Shown here in pieces: positions 21,726-33,609 of a stretch of 64,000 nt of DNA (the stretch's first letter is position 1; every line of letters begins with the position of its first letter). The notes beneath the pieces were generated by a model. That model ran no database searches. It worked only from the letters and a program-made list of their open reading frames with translations, and was not told where the DNA came from. Origin of the DNA: Schistosoma haematobium (lineage: Eukaryota; Platyhelminthes; Trematoda; Strigeidida; Schistosomatidae); contig NC_067195.1 of NCBI RefSeq assembly GCF_000699445.3, positions 56,710,465-56,774,464 on the forward strand. Direction: 5' to 3'. The translations under genes were made by a program, and so were the position numbers.

Positions 21726-24700
21726 TACTACCAAACAAATGTAAACTTGAGTTTGGTAATAGTTCTCATATATATAAGCAGAATGCAAAGATCGTTAGCC
21801 TATCTAGCGTTCGAGTGGAAGCCACTATAACGTGTATAATTGTGACAAAGCAAACTGAGTGCAACAAAATTTTATCATCAGATATCGAAAATCCACGGGA
21901 CCAGAATTAGGATTCGTAGTCGGAAACAATTTTAAAGCGCTTCCTAACGCTGAAAAGTTATGACGATGAATATCAACTCATCACGATTGAAAATCCAGTG
22001 TGTATTCCAGTAAACATCTCACGGCTAGTAGCAAACATGCTTGATTTTAGTGCTTCTACGTATTATATGAATTCATGCACATATGACTACATGGTAAGAT
22101 AAAGGTAAATACTGGTTACTAATTACGAGTGAACACAATGATCTGATGGTAGGTAAAGCACACTTTTAAACAGGATTCTTCACTAACCTTGTAAGTGGTG
22201 ATAGATGGGACAGAATTAAATTGGATAAACTAAGGCGAACTAGAAGTCTTTGAATTCGTCTTTTGGTATTTAGAGCCACTTGCGTTCATGTTTGAGATCT
22301 CAGAAACTAAGAGTTTCTGATCCTAGTCCAGAACGGGTTACAATTAAACGTGCGATCGTACCACTTCTAGATAACTATTATTACTATCAATTTTTTGTAC
22401 ATTTAAAACGTGCTTCAAAAACCGCTTCCATACGTTTGAAATAATACTCAACAAAATGCGCGAATTTTATGAGTTGAGAATAACTGTTTAGCTTTTTCTT
22501 ACTTTGTTTGTTTTCATAAGCAAACACGCTCAAAATCATATTCAATATGTAGGAAATTACACCCTCCCGGTTGAAGGTTTTCACTCCTTATGTTTACGCA
22601 GTCAATATTATAAACTGGTCACTTGCTGAAACCTTTCCTAAAACTACAAATCTATGTGAACATACCACATCTAGTAACGTATCACTTATCCCTTTGAATA
22701 AATGTAAAACCATGGTAAGGAGGTCGTTGGGAAAGAACATTGATGGAATCATGTCTTGGTATTTCTAAGCGGGTATATTTATTTCATCAAAATTTGATCT
22801 TGGAAATTTGAGCTTGAAGATTTGTTTCTATACTCAGCATTCCCATCTTCCCGATTAGTTTTAGAGTTGAGTGTACACTTTAAATCTATAGTGATGAGCG
22901 GACGAGATTTATGTTTGTTTTCATCTATTGGATAACTCTAACATTCCAAACAATGCTAAAGAGCATTAAATGAACTGAGACCTAATACAAGATTTAGAAT
23001 AAAAATTAACGGCTTCAGATCGTTTTCCCTTCCAATTTGAACAGCTTTAGGAAAAGGAGACCAAAGTCTTTTATTTGCAATTTATGTAGTTGATTTTTTT
23101 ATTTTTGTCTCCTTCGTATTCTCGTGAGTTTTCACTGTTTTCTGGTGCATATAACGTGGTGCTAGTATTGTAATAAGTTTGTTTAGATAAGAAATAATAT
23201 ACGTAATGTGTGAGTATTTCAAACTACGAAGAATCAAAGTATAAGACATCATACGTTTGATTAGTGAAAATAATAATTCTAAATAAGTATGGGACATTTT
23301 GCCAAAACTTTATCAAGCATGGGTTACTTTTACTAACCATTCACTATGCAAAGGTTTATAGCATTTATACATCAAGGAGTTTAGGAATTTATGTTTACCC
23401 ACAATCCACGAAATTTAAATCTTATACTCTCAGGGAGTTGTTAAGGACCAGGTACCTTGGTCACTGTACATAAACAAGTCGACAAAGCATTTTCTTAACG
23501 CTGGGAGTTTAGTAAAAATACATTTATTTTGATGAAAGCTAGGTATTTTACATAGAAATTAAAAATAAAGTAGTAAATTATAAACTAAGAATGAAGGATT
23601 ATTAGGATATTAATTATGTAATCCTAATACATTTAGAGAATCATATTTACCACACGGTATAGTTGAGATTGGCGCTCAAGTGTCTTCAAAGGCATTTATG
23701 ATATGAGACTTATTTTAAACAGTTCAGCAGTTTGGAAATATTATCTGCATACTTGTAATATGATTAGATCAGTAAAAAATCGATCCAGATAACGGGATAA
23801 AAAATTATACGAAATCAGATGTTCGGTATTACGTTAATTTTGAAACGAAAAATCGTTCTGCAGAGCTGTGATGCTGTTTTAAATGGCTGGTTAGTATGAA
23901 AATATACTTTTGCAAAGCGTTTGCACTAGAGTTACAAATTCACTGTCACGACTTATAAAGTTCTGTAGATTTATGCTAAGGAAGAAATCAAGATACATCT
24001 GGTTAATTAAAAACACTGCTATTGTAGAGGTAAAGAACCCGGAAAGTTGGACTGAACCCTTGGTTAATCTTTTTAGCTTTCACCAACTGAACAAAACAAG
24101 AGGCAATAAACCTAGAAGACAACCAGTAGTAATGCCGACGATCCGTCCCTAAAAATAAAGGAATATGCTTTATGAGTGTTAATAATCAGTCTTAATTCCA
24201 ATTACAAATAACACAAGCTTAAAACAATTTGAAGTATTTTACCACCGCAAGATTACTTATAATGCTGGAAATTTAGCACATCGGTTGCAGTACTGACACA
24301 TGCTAACAGTCAAAACAAGAGGAATTATCCACTAAAAGAAAAAGACACTACACTTCATTAGAAACTTGGACCTGTAATACGATCAGAAATCACTGGTTTA
24401 ACCAAGTTTTACCGCTTGTGGGATCTAAAACCTGATTACCATATATGGTCATAAACAACATAAGAGCAGGAAGTAGTGTACACTGAACTAAATCTCCATG
24501 ACACACATGCACAGCTTGTGGAAATTAACAAGATGTATAGCGGAGTAAAAGTAGTATTGGTGTTCATGACATATTTCGAAAAAGAAAGAATCTGAAGAAT
24601 AATGTTACATTCCAAGATCTAGATGACGGGAAATGGATGCATCTAACTCACTGTAATCGATCCGAACCCTTGAAGCCAAGATGTGTAATTGACACGAATT

Positions 24701-24779
24701 TTCATATTTTGTTCATAAAATCCCTTTTTCAACAAGCTTCCCATGAAACAATCGAAAAACGAAATCTCCTGTTCATAAC
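21726..24779. other. Non-coding stretch without recognised features
   Basis: Only short open frames with no domain pattern are present. The missing last exon(s) of the minus-strand TMEM65 gene could lie here, but I could not find the expected G-x-x-x-G-V-x-I-G-C pattern by eye. Confidence 0.4.
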
Positions 24780-25060
24780 TTTCATGGTTTTTCTATTGGA
24801 CTTAAGAGTGCTTACCAATTCGACCATTTTTCTCACTGAGGTGAAATACATAATGTAAGAATACCCGACCAACCAATTCATTGCTATGACGAAGGGACCA
24901 TGATAATCTAATTCAATCCAGTTTTTGGCAAAAAGGATTCGTCTTTTAGCTGATAGCCTAGGAACATATAAATCCCTACAAAATTCCTTGGTTTAAGCTA
25001 CATTCCAGAGAAAGCCTATGAGTACTATACGAAGAAAATTCTTGGCTTTGCTTAGTGGTC
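24780..25060 (-). pseudogene. Possible decayed Gypsy integrase core
   Basis: One minus-strand frame reads K-N-W-I-E-L-D-Y-H-G-P-F, then W-L-V-G-Y-S-Y and Y-F-T-S. This resembles the first catalytic aspartate block of a Ty3/Gypsy integrase core, where W-x-x-x-x-D-x-x-G-P-F is followed by a D-S-Y-S-K-like strand. Stops flank it and neither of the other catalytic residues is seen. It could be chance similarity. Confidence 0.35.
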
Positions 25061-25530
25061 TTGGATGATTAGCCTATACCATTTAACTATAGTCAACATT
25101 GTTAAAGCAACCAATTTACTACATTTGGTAGAAATTTAAGATAACGTGTAAAGACAGGTAGACGTTTTAATGTCCTAAATACACCTGTTTTAGGATTTGC
25201 GTTAAAGCTCAGGACAGTAAGCTCAGATGGTGCGCGTGACTTAAGAACAGTCAGGGTAAATTTCATGGTGAAAACGATCCTCACGGACGCAAAATCAATC
25301 AAAGCTTCTAATAATTACGACTGTACAGTGCAAACTTTACGGAAAACGAATGAAAAAGATTGATGGATTAGGTGTTCATAATGTGTGAATTAAAGTTGTC
25401 AGAGTTACATAATAAATAAGTATTCTTTACGGTTGGATAGAGTACCGCGCTTTTGTGACCGGCGATTTCCAAATGAATAAAAGGTGGAGTAGGAAGTCAT
25501 CACAAAACATGAATCAACGAATGTGGCAGT
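25061..25530. other. Non-coding stretch between repeats
   Basis: It contains a 66-codon minus-strand open frame (25302-25102) with no recognised domain. It may be part of the decayed element to its left. Confidence 0.35.
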
Positions 25531-25534
25531 TACG

Positions 25535-28500
25535 TTGGAGTTACTTACTTACGCCTGTTACTCCTCGTGAAGGAGCATAGGCCGCCAACCAGCACTCGCC
25601 ATCCAACCCTGTCCTGGGCAATCATTTCCAGCTCTTTCTAGTTGTTATTCATCCTTTTCATATCTGTTCTTTGGCCTTCCTCTTTTCAGCTTCCCTTCAG
25701 GATTCCAAGTTACGACTTGACTCGTGGTGCAGTTTGATAATTTCCTCAATGCGTGTCCTATCCATTTCCATCGTCTTTTCCTAATTTCCTCTTCAGATGG
25801 AAGTTGGTTTGTTCTCTCCCACAGAAGGCTGTTGCTGATGGTATCCGTCCAACAACGGACATTGAGTATCCTGCGTAGACAGCTATTTATAAATACTTGT
25901 ACCTTCTTGATGGTGGTTGTTGTAGTTCTCCAAGTTTCAGCTCCATACAGTAGAACTGCCTTGACATTCGTATTGAAGATTCTCACTTTGATATTGGTTG
26001 AAAGTTGTTTTGAGTTCCATACGTTCTTCAATTTTAGGAACGCGACCCTTGCTTTGCCAATCCTTGCCTTTACTTCTGCATCTGAACCTCCTTGTTCATC
26101 GATGATGCTTCCCAGATATGTGGAGGATTCTACATCTTCCAGAGCTTCGCCATCAAGAGTGATTGGATTGCTGTTCTCCGCTTTGAATTTGAGGACCTAG
26201 GTTTTCCCTTTGTGTATGCTGAGGCCTACTGATGCAGAGAGTGCTGCTACACTGGTTGTCTTTATCTGCATTTGTTCATGTGTATGTGATAGGAGGGCTA
26301 GGTCATCTGCGAAGTCCAAATCGTCTAATTGATTCTGAGCTGTCCATTGTACACCGTGTTTACCTTCAGATGTCGAGGTCCTCATAATCCAGTTGACCAC
26401 CAGAAGAAAGAGGAGGGGAGAGAGTAAACACCCTTGTCTGACTCCAGTCCTCACTTGGAATGCATCTCGCAGCTGTCCTCCATGCATTGTAGTCCGTCGT
26501 ATGAGTTCCGGATAATATTGACAATCTTCTCAGGAACTCCGTAGTGTCGAACAAGTTTCCATAACGTCCTCCTATCTACACTGTCAAATGCCTTTTCATA
26601 GTCAATGAAGTTGATGTATAGTGACGAGTTTCACTCAACTGATTGTTCGACGATGATCCGTAGTGTTGCAATTTGGTCTGTGCACGATCGATCCTTACGG
26701 AATCCAGCTTGTTGATCTCGAAGTTGGGCGTCTACTGCATCTTTCATCCGGTTCAGCAACACTCTGTTAAAGACCTTCCCTGGTATTGACAGTAGTGTAA
26801 TGCCTCTGTAGTTTTCACATTTGCTCAGATCTCCTTTCTTTGGAATCTTGACGAGGTGCCCTTCTTTCCAGTCCATCGTCACTTAATCCTCCTCCCAAAT
26901 CTTTTTGAATAGAAGGTGAAGCATGTTTGTAGTTACTTCAATGTCTGACTTCAGCTGGTATGTTGTCGGGTCCCGCTACTTTCCCGTTCTTGATTTGTCT
27001 GACGGCCATTCTGATTTCTTCCTTCGTTGGTGGGTTGACGTCTGTAGGGAGATCTGTGTGTGCTGCTTCGATGTCCGGTGGATTCATTGGAGCCGGCATA
27101 TTCAGGAATTCCTCGGAGTACTCTACCCATCTGTTCCGCTGTTGTTGAATTTCAGTGATTGGCCCGCCTTCTTTGTCCTTGACCGGTCTCTCTGGTTTAC
27201 TATATCTCCCTGCTAGTTTCTTCGTTGTATCATACAGCTGTTTCATATTTCCTTCTCTTGCAGCTTTTTCTGCCGTCATTGCTAGTTCTTCCACGTATTT
27301 CTGCTTTTCGGCTTTAATGCTCTTCTTCACTTGCTTGTTTGCTTCTATGTACTCAGTTTGTGCCTCGACTTTCTCTGCTCGTGTTCGGCTGTTGTTAATT
27401 TCTGTCTTCTTGTTCTTCCTTTCTTTGATCTTGTCCAATGTTTCTATGGAGATCCACTCCTTATGATGATGCTTGTTGAGGCCCAAAACCTCTTGACACG
27501 TTGAAGTTAATGCTTCTTTGATACCTTTCCAGTTGTCCTCCGTAGTAGTTTCTTCTTCCTTCAGTAGATCCTGTAAGGCTTGGGACCTGTTGTTGAGAGC
27601 TATCTTGAATTCATTGAGTCTGTCAGTATCTCGAAGGAAGGCTGTATTGAACATTTGTATTGCTATTTGTCCAGTTGTCCAGTTCTTTTTTAGCTTCAGT
27701 TTTTAATTGGCTATAACTAGGTGGTGATCTGAAGCTATGTCAGCTCCTCTCCTGGTTCTAACATCTTCCATTGTCCTTCGGAATTTTTTGTTGATGCAAA
27801 TATGATCTATCTGGTTCTCTGTGGTGTGGTCCGGTGAGAAATATTGTGCCGCTTATGACCAATTTGTTGAATGCACACAGATTTGCAAATCTTTTTACAT
27901 TTTCGTTTCTCTGTCCCAGTCCATGTCGTCCCATGATATTTTCATATCCGACGTTGTCTATTGCGACTTTAGCGTTTAGATCTTCCATCAGAATGGTAAG
28001 GTCCTTTCTTGGCCACTTCGCTGTGATTTATTGCAACCTATCGTGGAACTGATCTTTAATGTCGTCGTTGCTATCATTGGTGGGTGCATAACACTGGATA
28101 ACATCCATTGTAATTTCCTCCGTCTTTGATTTGAATGCTGCTTTGATGATTCTGGATCCGTGAGATTTCCATCCTACAAGTGCATTTCGTGCTAATTTGG
28201 ACAGCATTAGAGCGACTCCCTGAGTGTGGGGAGCACTTTCCTCTTCGGGACCGGAGTAAAGCAGCATCTCTCCCGTATTTAGCCTTTGTTGTCCAGCTCG
28301 GGTCCAATGGGTTTTGCTGATTCCCAGTACTGCCAAGTTGTACCTCCTCATTCCCGTTGCTATTTCACTGGTCTTCCCGGTCTCCCACATTGTTCGGACG
28401 TTCCATGTACCTATAAAATTTGTTGCTCTGGTTGTTAGAGAGGACATCGGCTTCGTGGTTTCCGAAGGAAGTCGGCTTTCACCATGAGGCGTCCTAGTTC

Positions 28501-28690
28501 TAAATGACAACCTTCTAACTCCCAGGGCAGAGTTTAAGTGGTTTGAATTATTTTTTTCTGCTTAGCGTTTTTTAGCGAGTTAGTTTTCTACTGGATGGGT
28601 TCGCTAACGCCATTACCAACCCTCCTCCTTTACCCGGGCTCGGGACCGGCAGTAACTCTAGAAGAGCTACAGGCGGAGTTTTACGTTGGA
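25535..28690 (-). mobile_element. RTE-type LINE, nearly full length
   Basis: On the minus strand, a GC-richer 5' leader (about 28690-28511) is followed by endonuclease, a linker, RT and a C-terminal domain. It ends in a TAAG-type tail (25545-25535). The 3' ~340 bp are almost identical to the fragment at 33182-33506 in the opposite orientation, so the family moved recently. Several frameshifts split the single long ORF. RTE elements encode one endonuclease-RT protein and end in short tandem repeats, as here. Confidence 0.88.
25645..28510 (-). pseudogene. RTE endonuclease-reverse transcriptase, frameshifted
   Basis: The endonuclease begins with G-T-W-N-V-R-T-M near 28410 and continues through I-S-K-T-H-W (catalytic E replaced by K). 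It then shows Q-C-Y-A-P-T-N (28090) and E-D-L-N-A-K-V (27985; the usual G-D-L-N is E-D-L-N). The last endonuclease blocks (D-H-I-C-I-N, S-D-H-H) near 27800-27720 are split by frameshifts. RT shows G-P-D-N-I-P-A near 26950, 'CENYRGITLLSIPGKVFNRV' near 26800, D-Q-Q-A-G-F-R-K near 26720, T-G-V-R-Q-G-C-L-L-S-P near 26440 and F-A-D-D near 26300. The C-terminal region includes L-L-Y-G-A-E-T-W and K-R-R-W-K-W-I-G-H. The frame changes at about 27660, 26930, 26630 and 26040. Confidence 0.85.
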
Positions 28691-30493
28691 CTTAGGATAT
28701 GATAATAACTCTGAGTCTGTGTGGGGGTCTGTTGAAGTTATTTCCGGATTTCCTGATATTTTATTCAAACAACTAACACTAAATGCAACCTAGTGACCAA
28801 ATAAAGATGCAGGATTCGGGCGAAACTGGTTTGAAAGGGTTAATAATAATACCAAGTAGCTCAAAACAAAACAGGTATTGTAAGGCATGAGCCCGAAACT
28901 TAATAATTGAAGGTTCAGTGTTGTAAACACTGTGGTATAAGTTTGCACTCAACAAATGTATTGATTTTAACTGGCATGTTTATAAGCAACTTTGAGAACG
29001 ACGCTTGAAAAACATGATATACCTGAATGCAGTAATTAGAACTAACTTACTATTGCTATAGACCAACGAACTGAACTGCTGGCTAGTTGGGATGCAGACA
29101 ATGGGGGAACAGAAATGCCAATTTTTTCCATGAACTTTTCAACGTAGCCGACGAGCCTAATATAATAGTGGAAACATTTTCCTCTTTTACTCAAATGTTA
29201 TTGGATTAAATGGGTCTAAACTAGACTCACAAATAATATAATAAGTTTATAAATGACTGGTGTTTTGTTGCTACATCTAAAAAGAAACAGCCTAGCTGTG
29301 ATGATTTTGGAGAGGACTAAAATACACCCATACTTTAGAAATATACTACATAAGCAAATTACGGTAAAAGCCCTTATAAATTATAAAAACAGTTCAGATA
29401 TCATCCAATTGAAATGTTTACCAGTAGTAACATCCACTGAATTTTAGCTGCCAATAATTTAATGAAAATACGTATTTATCTACAATATAATAAATCGAAA
29501 AGTTATTTTTGATATTCAACAGACGAGTTAAAATGTGAGTTATAAATAGGCTCTTAAAACCACCTATCACAAACCATATTTGTTTACAGGGTTGGAATTA
29601 ACCACCACATTTAGGTTTAATTAGTTCATCTGATCGGTGAAACTCAATTGACATGACTGATTCGTGTGAATAAGTCAAGACTTTTTTAGGTTTACAGGCC
29701 CCTGTCCTTTATTCACAATCCCAGAAAAGCCTTAAGATGCATTAGTAGTTAGACGCGTTAGTTAAGGGCTAGCAGTCTTAACACCGAGATTTTATATTTC
29801 TTGCAAATTGATATAATAACATGTATCCTAAGAAATTGTACAACACATAACAGTATGATAACACTAGGTTAGTGACACATTGCTAAGGGGAGATAAATGC
29901 ATCAAAAGTGTCTGAAAACTATAAAAATACTTAAGTTAACGATCAACTTTGAAGTCGAACTCATCATTTTTCTAGGCACGTTGATTTTTCAGCAATAACT
30001 TGAGACTTACAAGACCCATTCGTGAAAATAAATTCGGTGGTTTTAAAAGGAGAAATGCTCAAGATAACAGATACTAGTTTTTTATTTAAATTCAGCAAGA
30101 TACTTGTGTCCTCGAATTACCTGAACTATCTCCAGCATAAATGACTGACAATGTTCAGATACGAAACATGAAGGCGGATTACAGCCGTCCGTAGCTTGAG
30201 TTGAGAAAATACAACGCGGTGTGTTTCTAGCCAAACAAAAAAAACTAGCACAATAAACTCATTCTAACATTTTAAAACAACTCAGATTGGTTGCAATCGA
30301 TCTGTTTCATTGAATCGTAGCCAAACTTTTAGTGCTTAAAACAAAGGGATATTTTTACTGGTTTAGAGGGAGGAAAGTCAAAATTTTCACTAATTACAAA
30401 ACTAATTTACGAGTTAAATGAACCCAGATACTGAATGCATACTGAAAGCTGAGTTCAGGGACGCATCCAAATCAGATGTGATTACAAACTCAC
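28691..30493. other. Non-coding stretch, probably TMEM65 intron
   Basis: No exon of the minus-strand TMEM65 gene or other feature is recognised. The expected next TMEM65 exon (L-A-G-Y-V-E-like) was not found here. It is AT-rich with only short open frames. Confidence 0.4.
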
Positions 30494-30536
30494 CCTATGC
30501 CAAAAAGATCGGAAACAAGATTTCCTAGACCGGCAG
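30494..30536 (-). CDS. TMEM65: TMEM65 homologue, exon 4
   Basis: The exon follows a 34-bp intron (30570-30537, GTACCT...TTTCTAG). It completes an alanine codon and encodes A-G-L-G-N-L-V-S-D-L-F-G-I and the first two bases of the next codon. L-G-N-x-V-S-D is a hallmark of TMEM65 proteins. The GTGAGT donor lies at 30493-30488. The next exon must supply one base and then an L-A-G-like start; I could not find it, so the gene is incomplete here. Confidence 0.82.
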
Positions 30537-30570
30537 CTAGAAACATGAAAATTATCAGAAATATAGGTAC

Positions 30571-30625
30571 CAGCCATTGTCGAAATGCCCAAGAATGTTG
30601 CGAATTGCACGTCAATATACTCTCC
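30571..30625 (-). CDS. TMEM65: TMEM65 homologue, exon 3
   Basis: Read after the acceptor TTCGCATAG, this 55-nt exon encodes G-E-Y-I-D-V-Q-F-A-T-F-L-G-I-S-T-M-A and one extra base. It carries the second membrane helix region of the TMEM65 family. It is bounded by introns of 48 bp (30673-30626) and 34 bp. Confidence 0.85.
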
Positions 30626-30673
30626 CTATGCGAAAATGATGATTAAAAGCGACAGCTTTTAAACCTCACTTAC

Positions 30674-30732
30674 AGCCACTATCATAATTGCATTATCCAG
30701 GAAACCAAATCCTATGAACGGGAGACAGTTAC
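30674..30732 (-). CDS. TMEM65: TMEM65 homologue, exon 2
   Basis: This 59-nt exon encodes the family signature N-x-L-P-F-I-G-F-G-F-L-D-N-A-I-M-I-V-A, almost invariant in animal TMEM65. It joins exon 1 in phase 1 across a 50-bp intron (30782-30733, GTGAGT...TTATAG) and ends in a GTAAGT donor. The signature makes the identification firm despite the short length. Confidence 0.9.
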
Positions 30733-30782
30733 CTATAAAAACTAAGATACGATGCATATTCTGCCCTTTCTCGTAGACTCAC

Positions 30783-31065
30783 TGCACTTAAGCTGCGCAT
30801 ATGTCAAATGGGCTATCTCAACTTGTTGTGTACTCACTGAGGAGTCCGGTTTCTCTGTGATGCACTTGGATAATTCTTGATACAGGAGCATTTTGTCACT
30901 TGGTGACAATTTACTAAGAATTCTGCAAATCCATAGGTTCTCGGACCGTCGATTGAAACTTCCACATAGCGGAGAACACTGAACAAAGAGACTTCTATTT
31001 ACAAAAGTCAAAACCCTTCTTCCCGGACAGACAAAACTTCTGCACCAAAACATGTAACGCAACAA
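30783..31065 (-). CDS. TMEM65: TMEM65 homologue, exon 1 (mitochondrial inner-membrane protein)
   Basis: TMEM65 is a mitochondrial inner-membrane protein in animals, linked to sodium-dependent mitochondrial calcium efflux. Exon 1 gives 94 codons plus one base. The first ~40 residues are rich in Arg, Ser and aromatic residues, with Glu first near residue 42, consistent with a matrix-targeting presequence. A helical stretch (S-P-S-D-K-M-L-L-Y-Q-E-L) precedes the membrane region. It ends at the donor GTGAGT (30782). The reading frame runs on past the donor into intron, so a naive open frame hides the exon end. The start is the first ATG in frame. Exons 1-4 give about 144 residues; the family protein is usually about 200-250. 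Confidence 0.8.
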
Positions 31066-31229
31066 CTAATTTTGAGACATCCCAGTCAACAACCAATATC
31101 CGATGTCGCTTGTATAAAAACCGATCACTTTGTTTGCGCTTGCCTTTTATTGTTTCCTTACGGGTTAACTTCTTTAGTGATGCGAAATGTAGATATTCTG
31201 GCTACTCGACTGCACTAATCTAATGAGTT

Positions 31230-32420
31230 TGACAATTATTTGAAGGTTTGTATTTCTTATAATCTAAGTGAGTAGTTTGTTTCACTCTTCAGTAATAAGG
31301 ATAGTAGGTTGGTGAATCTGTGGTAATCCTGGCAGCTTGCTTTCCAGTGAAGGTTCAGCTTCTCCTTGAAAATCTTCACTAATGAGGCTGATGCCACTTG
31401 CTCGGGTAAGGCGTTCCCATCATTGACTACTCGATGAGAAAAACGGGACCCCAGTTTAAGTTTATTAGATCGCGGTTTATGAACCTTCTTGCTATGACCT
31501 CGGAGATTGATAGTGCTGGAGGGAGCAAAAAGATAAGACATATTAACACCCAAATCATAATTAAAGGTACGAAATACTAGTACAAGGTGACCTCGCGTCC
31601 CACGATACGACAAGGGGAAAAGGTTTAGGCGTTTCAAACGCTCGTCGTGAGGGAGTTCAGAAAGACCCTTCACTAATTTTGCTCCTACACACTGGACACG
31701 CTCAAGTGAGTCAGTATCCTTTACCAGACATGGGCTAGCTGCTTGGAAACAGAAGTCTAAATGTGGTCTTACATATGCGGGATATAAAATTCGAAACATA
31801 TCCTCGCCAAAAGATTTGAACGCTCGGCGAAGTGACCATAACGCACGAAAACCTTTGACAGCGGCTGCGTTGCAAGGCATAGTTGTTTATAAGTCATGCT
31901 GATGTGCATCAGCACACTTTTCCTAGAATTGATTTCTAAGTCCCAACCTCGAGCCCATCTAACTACTTGTCTAAGTCTGCTTGGAGATCCAGATGATCAG
32001 CCCGACTTTTCACTCTTCTCCAGATTTCTACGTCATGCGCAAACAATAATGTCGACAACCTAAGCAACAGCGGTAACTCATTAACGTAGAAAAGGAAGAG
32101 CAGAGGGCCTAAGATGGTGCCTTGGGGTACACCACTTTTGACCGGCTTCCAATCGGATAGCGTTCCGTTGACTTTCACTCTCCGTCTGAGGTCACATAAG
32201 AAGTTTCCTGTCCACTCCTGTTCAGTACCTATTATTCTGAAGCTCGTGAGATTCTGCATTAGAACTAAGTGTGAAACCTTGTCGAATGCTTTGCTAAAAT
32301 TTATGAATATCACGTCGACAGACAGACCTTTATCTGTCTGTCAGGACAATAGGCTTTCGGATACCGACATCTATCACAACATCAGGCAGGAGGTCGTTTG
32401 GTTGCAATGTAAACGGTAAT
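31230..32420 (-). mobile_element. CR1-type LINE, 5'-truncated and internally deleted
   Basis: Minus-strand RT blocks run 32313-31963: 'NFSKAFDKVSH', 'SGVPQGTILGPLLFLFYVNELP' and F-A-H-D-V-E-I-W, where the catalytic YADD-type motif is mutated to FAHD. A deletion near 31900 removes the following part. The C-terminal block follows at 31880-31257 (F-R-A-L-W-S-L-R-R-A-F, F-Q-A-A-S-P-C, V-N-D-G-N-A-L-P). The 3' end CTATCCTTATTACTGAAGA is shared with element B. It lies just upstream of TMEM65 exon 1 on the same strand. Confidence 0.85.
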
Positions 32421-33003
32421 ATGGAGAAAATTCGAATGCTAAGAGGAGCTGGTTATTTCAAGGACTGATTAATTAGATAAGTTAGTTAGCCAATAACGCA
32501 GACAATGTCAGAATATCAACGTGCGACAATAAAAAGTGGGACAAAGATGATAATAAGCAAGATAGCAATAATTCTGTGACATGTACTGGTGCTAAAAGTG
32601 CATAAATTATGATACATGCATCAGGCAAAACTAGTCAAAATGTTTGTAAGGCCTGTCGAGTGTCAGTGGACTTAGCCAAATCATCCGGATGTCGACTCAC
32701 TGTATATCGAACAGTTCGCTGGTCATCCTTCAGGTCAGCGACAACCGACACGCATCAGTTAATCGCACGCCGAGGACTGGCCCATGTGGTTGTGATCGTA
32801 CTCTTGCTAATATATCTCAGCAATAACGTCCTTTGTATTTTACAGTCTTCAAAGCAATCGTGGTACCTTGAGACGACATAACGAGTAATCCACATCAAAT
32901 GCTACTCGCAAGGTGTGACTTCGAAGTCGACTGGTTCGTCGCACCATTGCCGTCTAACTCGAATAGTCATCCAATCATACGACATAAATTATCTGCATCA
33001 GTG
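32421..33003. other. Stretch upstream of the SINE copy, no gene recognised
   Basis: An open frame of 90 codons (32609-32881) has no recognised domain. The base composition is closer to repeat DNA than to the flanking AT-rich intergenic DNA, so it may be an unrecognised repeat. Confidence 0.3.
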
Positions 33004-33180
33004 GTCTATATCAGAAGAGGTTGGTGGAGATTTTAGAAATTTCACAGATTGAAATCTTGAGTCAATTGAAGCTAGACCACCAAGGCGCAGCTTCGCGGAT
33101 TGGTTGAAGTTAGACATTCACACCACTGGATGCCGGCTCAGTGGTCTAGTTGGTTAAGCTCCTGGCGCGAGACTGATACT

Positions 33181-33506
33181 CAACAACCATTGGCCGTATA
33201 CCATCAGCAACAGCCTTCTGTGGGAGAGAACAAACCAGCTTCCATCTGAAGAGGAAATTAGGAAAAGACGATGGAAATGGATAGGACACGCATTGAGGAA
33301 ATTATCAAACTGCATCACGAGTCAAGTCGTAACTTGGAATCCTGAAGGGAAGCTGAAAAGAGGAAGGCCAAAGAACAGATATGAAAAGGATGAATAACAA
33401 CTAGAAAGAGCTGGAAATGATTGCCCAGGACAGGGTTGGATGGCGAGTGCTGGTTGGCGGCCTATGCTCCTTCACGAGGAGTAACAGGCATAAGTAAGTA
33501 AGTAAG
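33181..33506 (+). mobile_element. RTE 3' end inserted in the SINE
   Basis: This is near-identical to the 3' end of the minus-strand RTE at 25535-25860, including the tail TAAGTAAGTAAGTAAG. It interrupts the SINE just after GCGCGAGACTGATA. The duplicate GCGAAACTGACA lies on the right (33507-33518), giving an imperfect ~12-bp target duplication. Confidence 0.85.
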
Positions 33507-33550
33507 CGAAACTGACAGGTCCTAGGTTCGAATCTCGCGGGGTGCGGGAT

Positions 33551-33609
33551 CGTGGATGCGCACTGCTGAAGAGTTCCATACTAGGACGAAACGGCTGACC
33601 AGTGCCTAC
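33551..33609 (+). ncRNA. Hammerhead ribozyme motif in SINE copy 3
   Basis: GCACTG is followed by CTGAAGA, stem II GTTCC...GGAC, GAAAC, then GGCTGAC and CAGTGC. The core matches CUGANGA/GAAA and stem I can pair GCACTG with CAGTGC. Stem III is weakened relative to copy 1 (CGGCTG instead of CGGCCG), so this copy may be inactive. Confidence 0.55.

Noticed and set aside
30742..30782. C-terminal end of the 107-residue frame ending ...R-I-C-I-V-S
   Set aside because: This part is intron. The GTGAGT at 30782 is a donor, and the spliced continuation gives the TMEM65 signature.
32609..32881. Small membrane protein gene (90 codons with one hydrophobic stretch)
   Set aside because: No start context, splice or domain support. 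The composition resembles repeat DNA next to LINE and SINE insertions.
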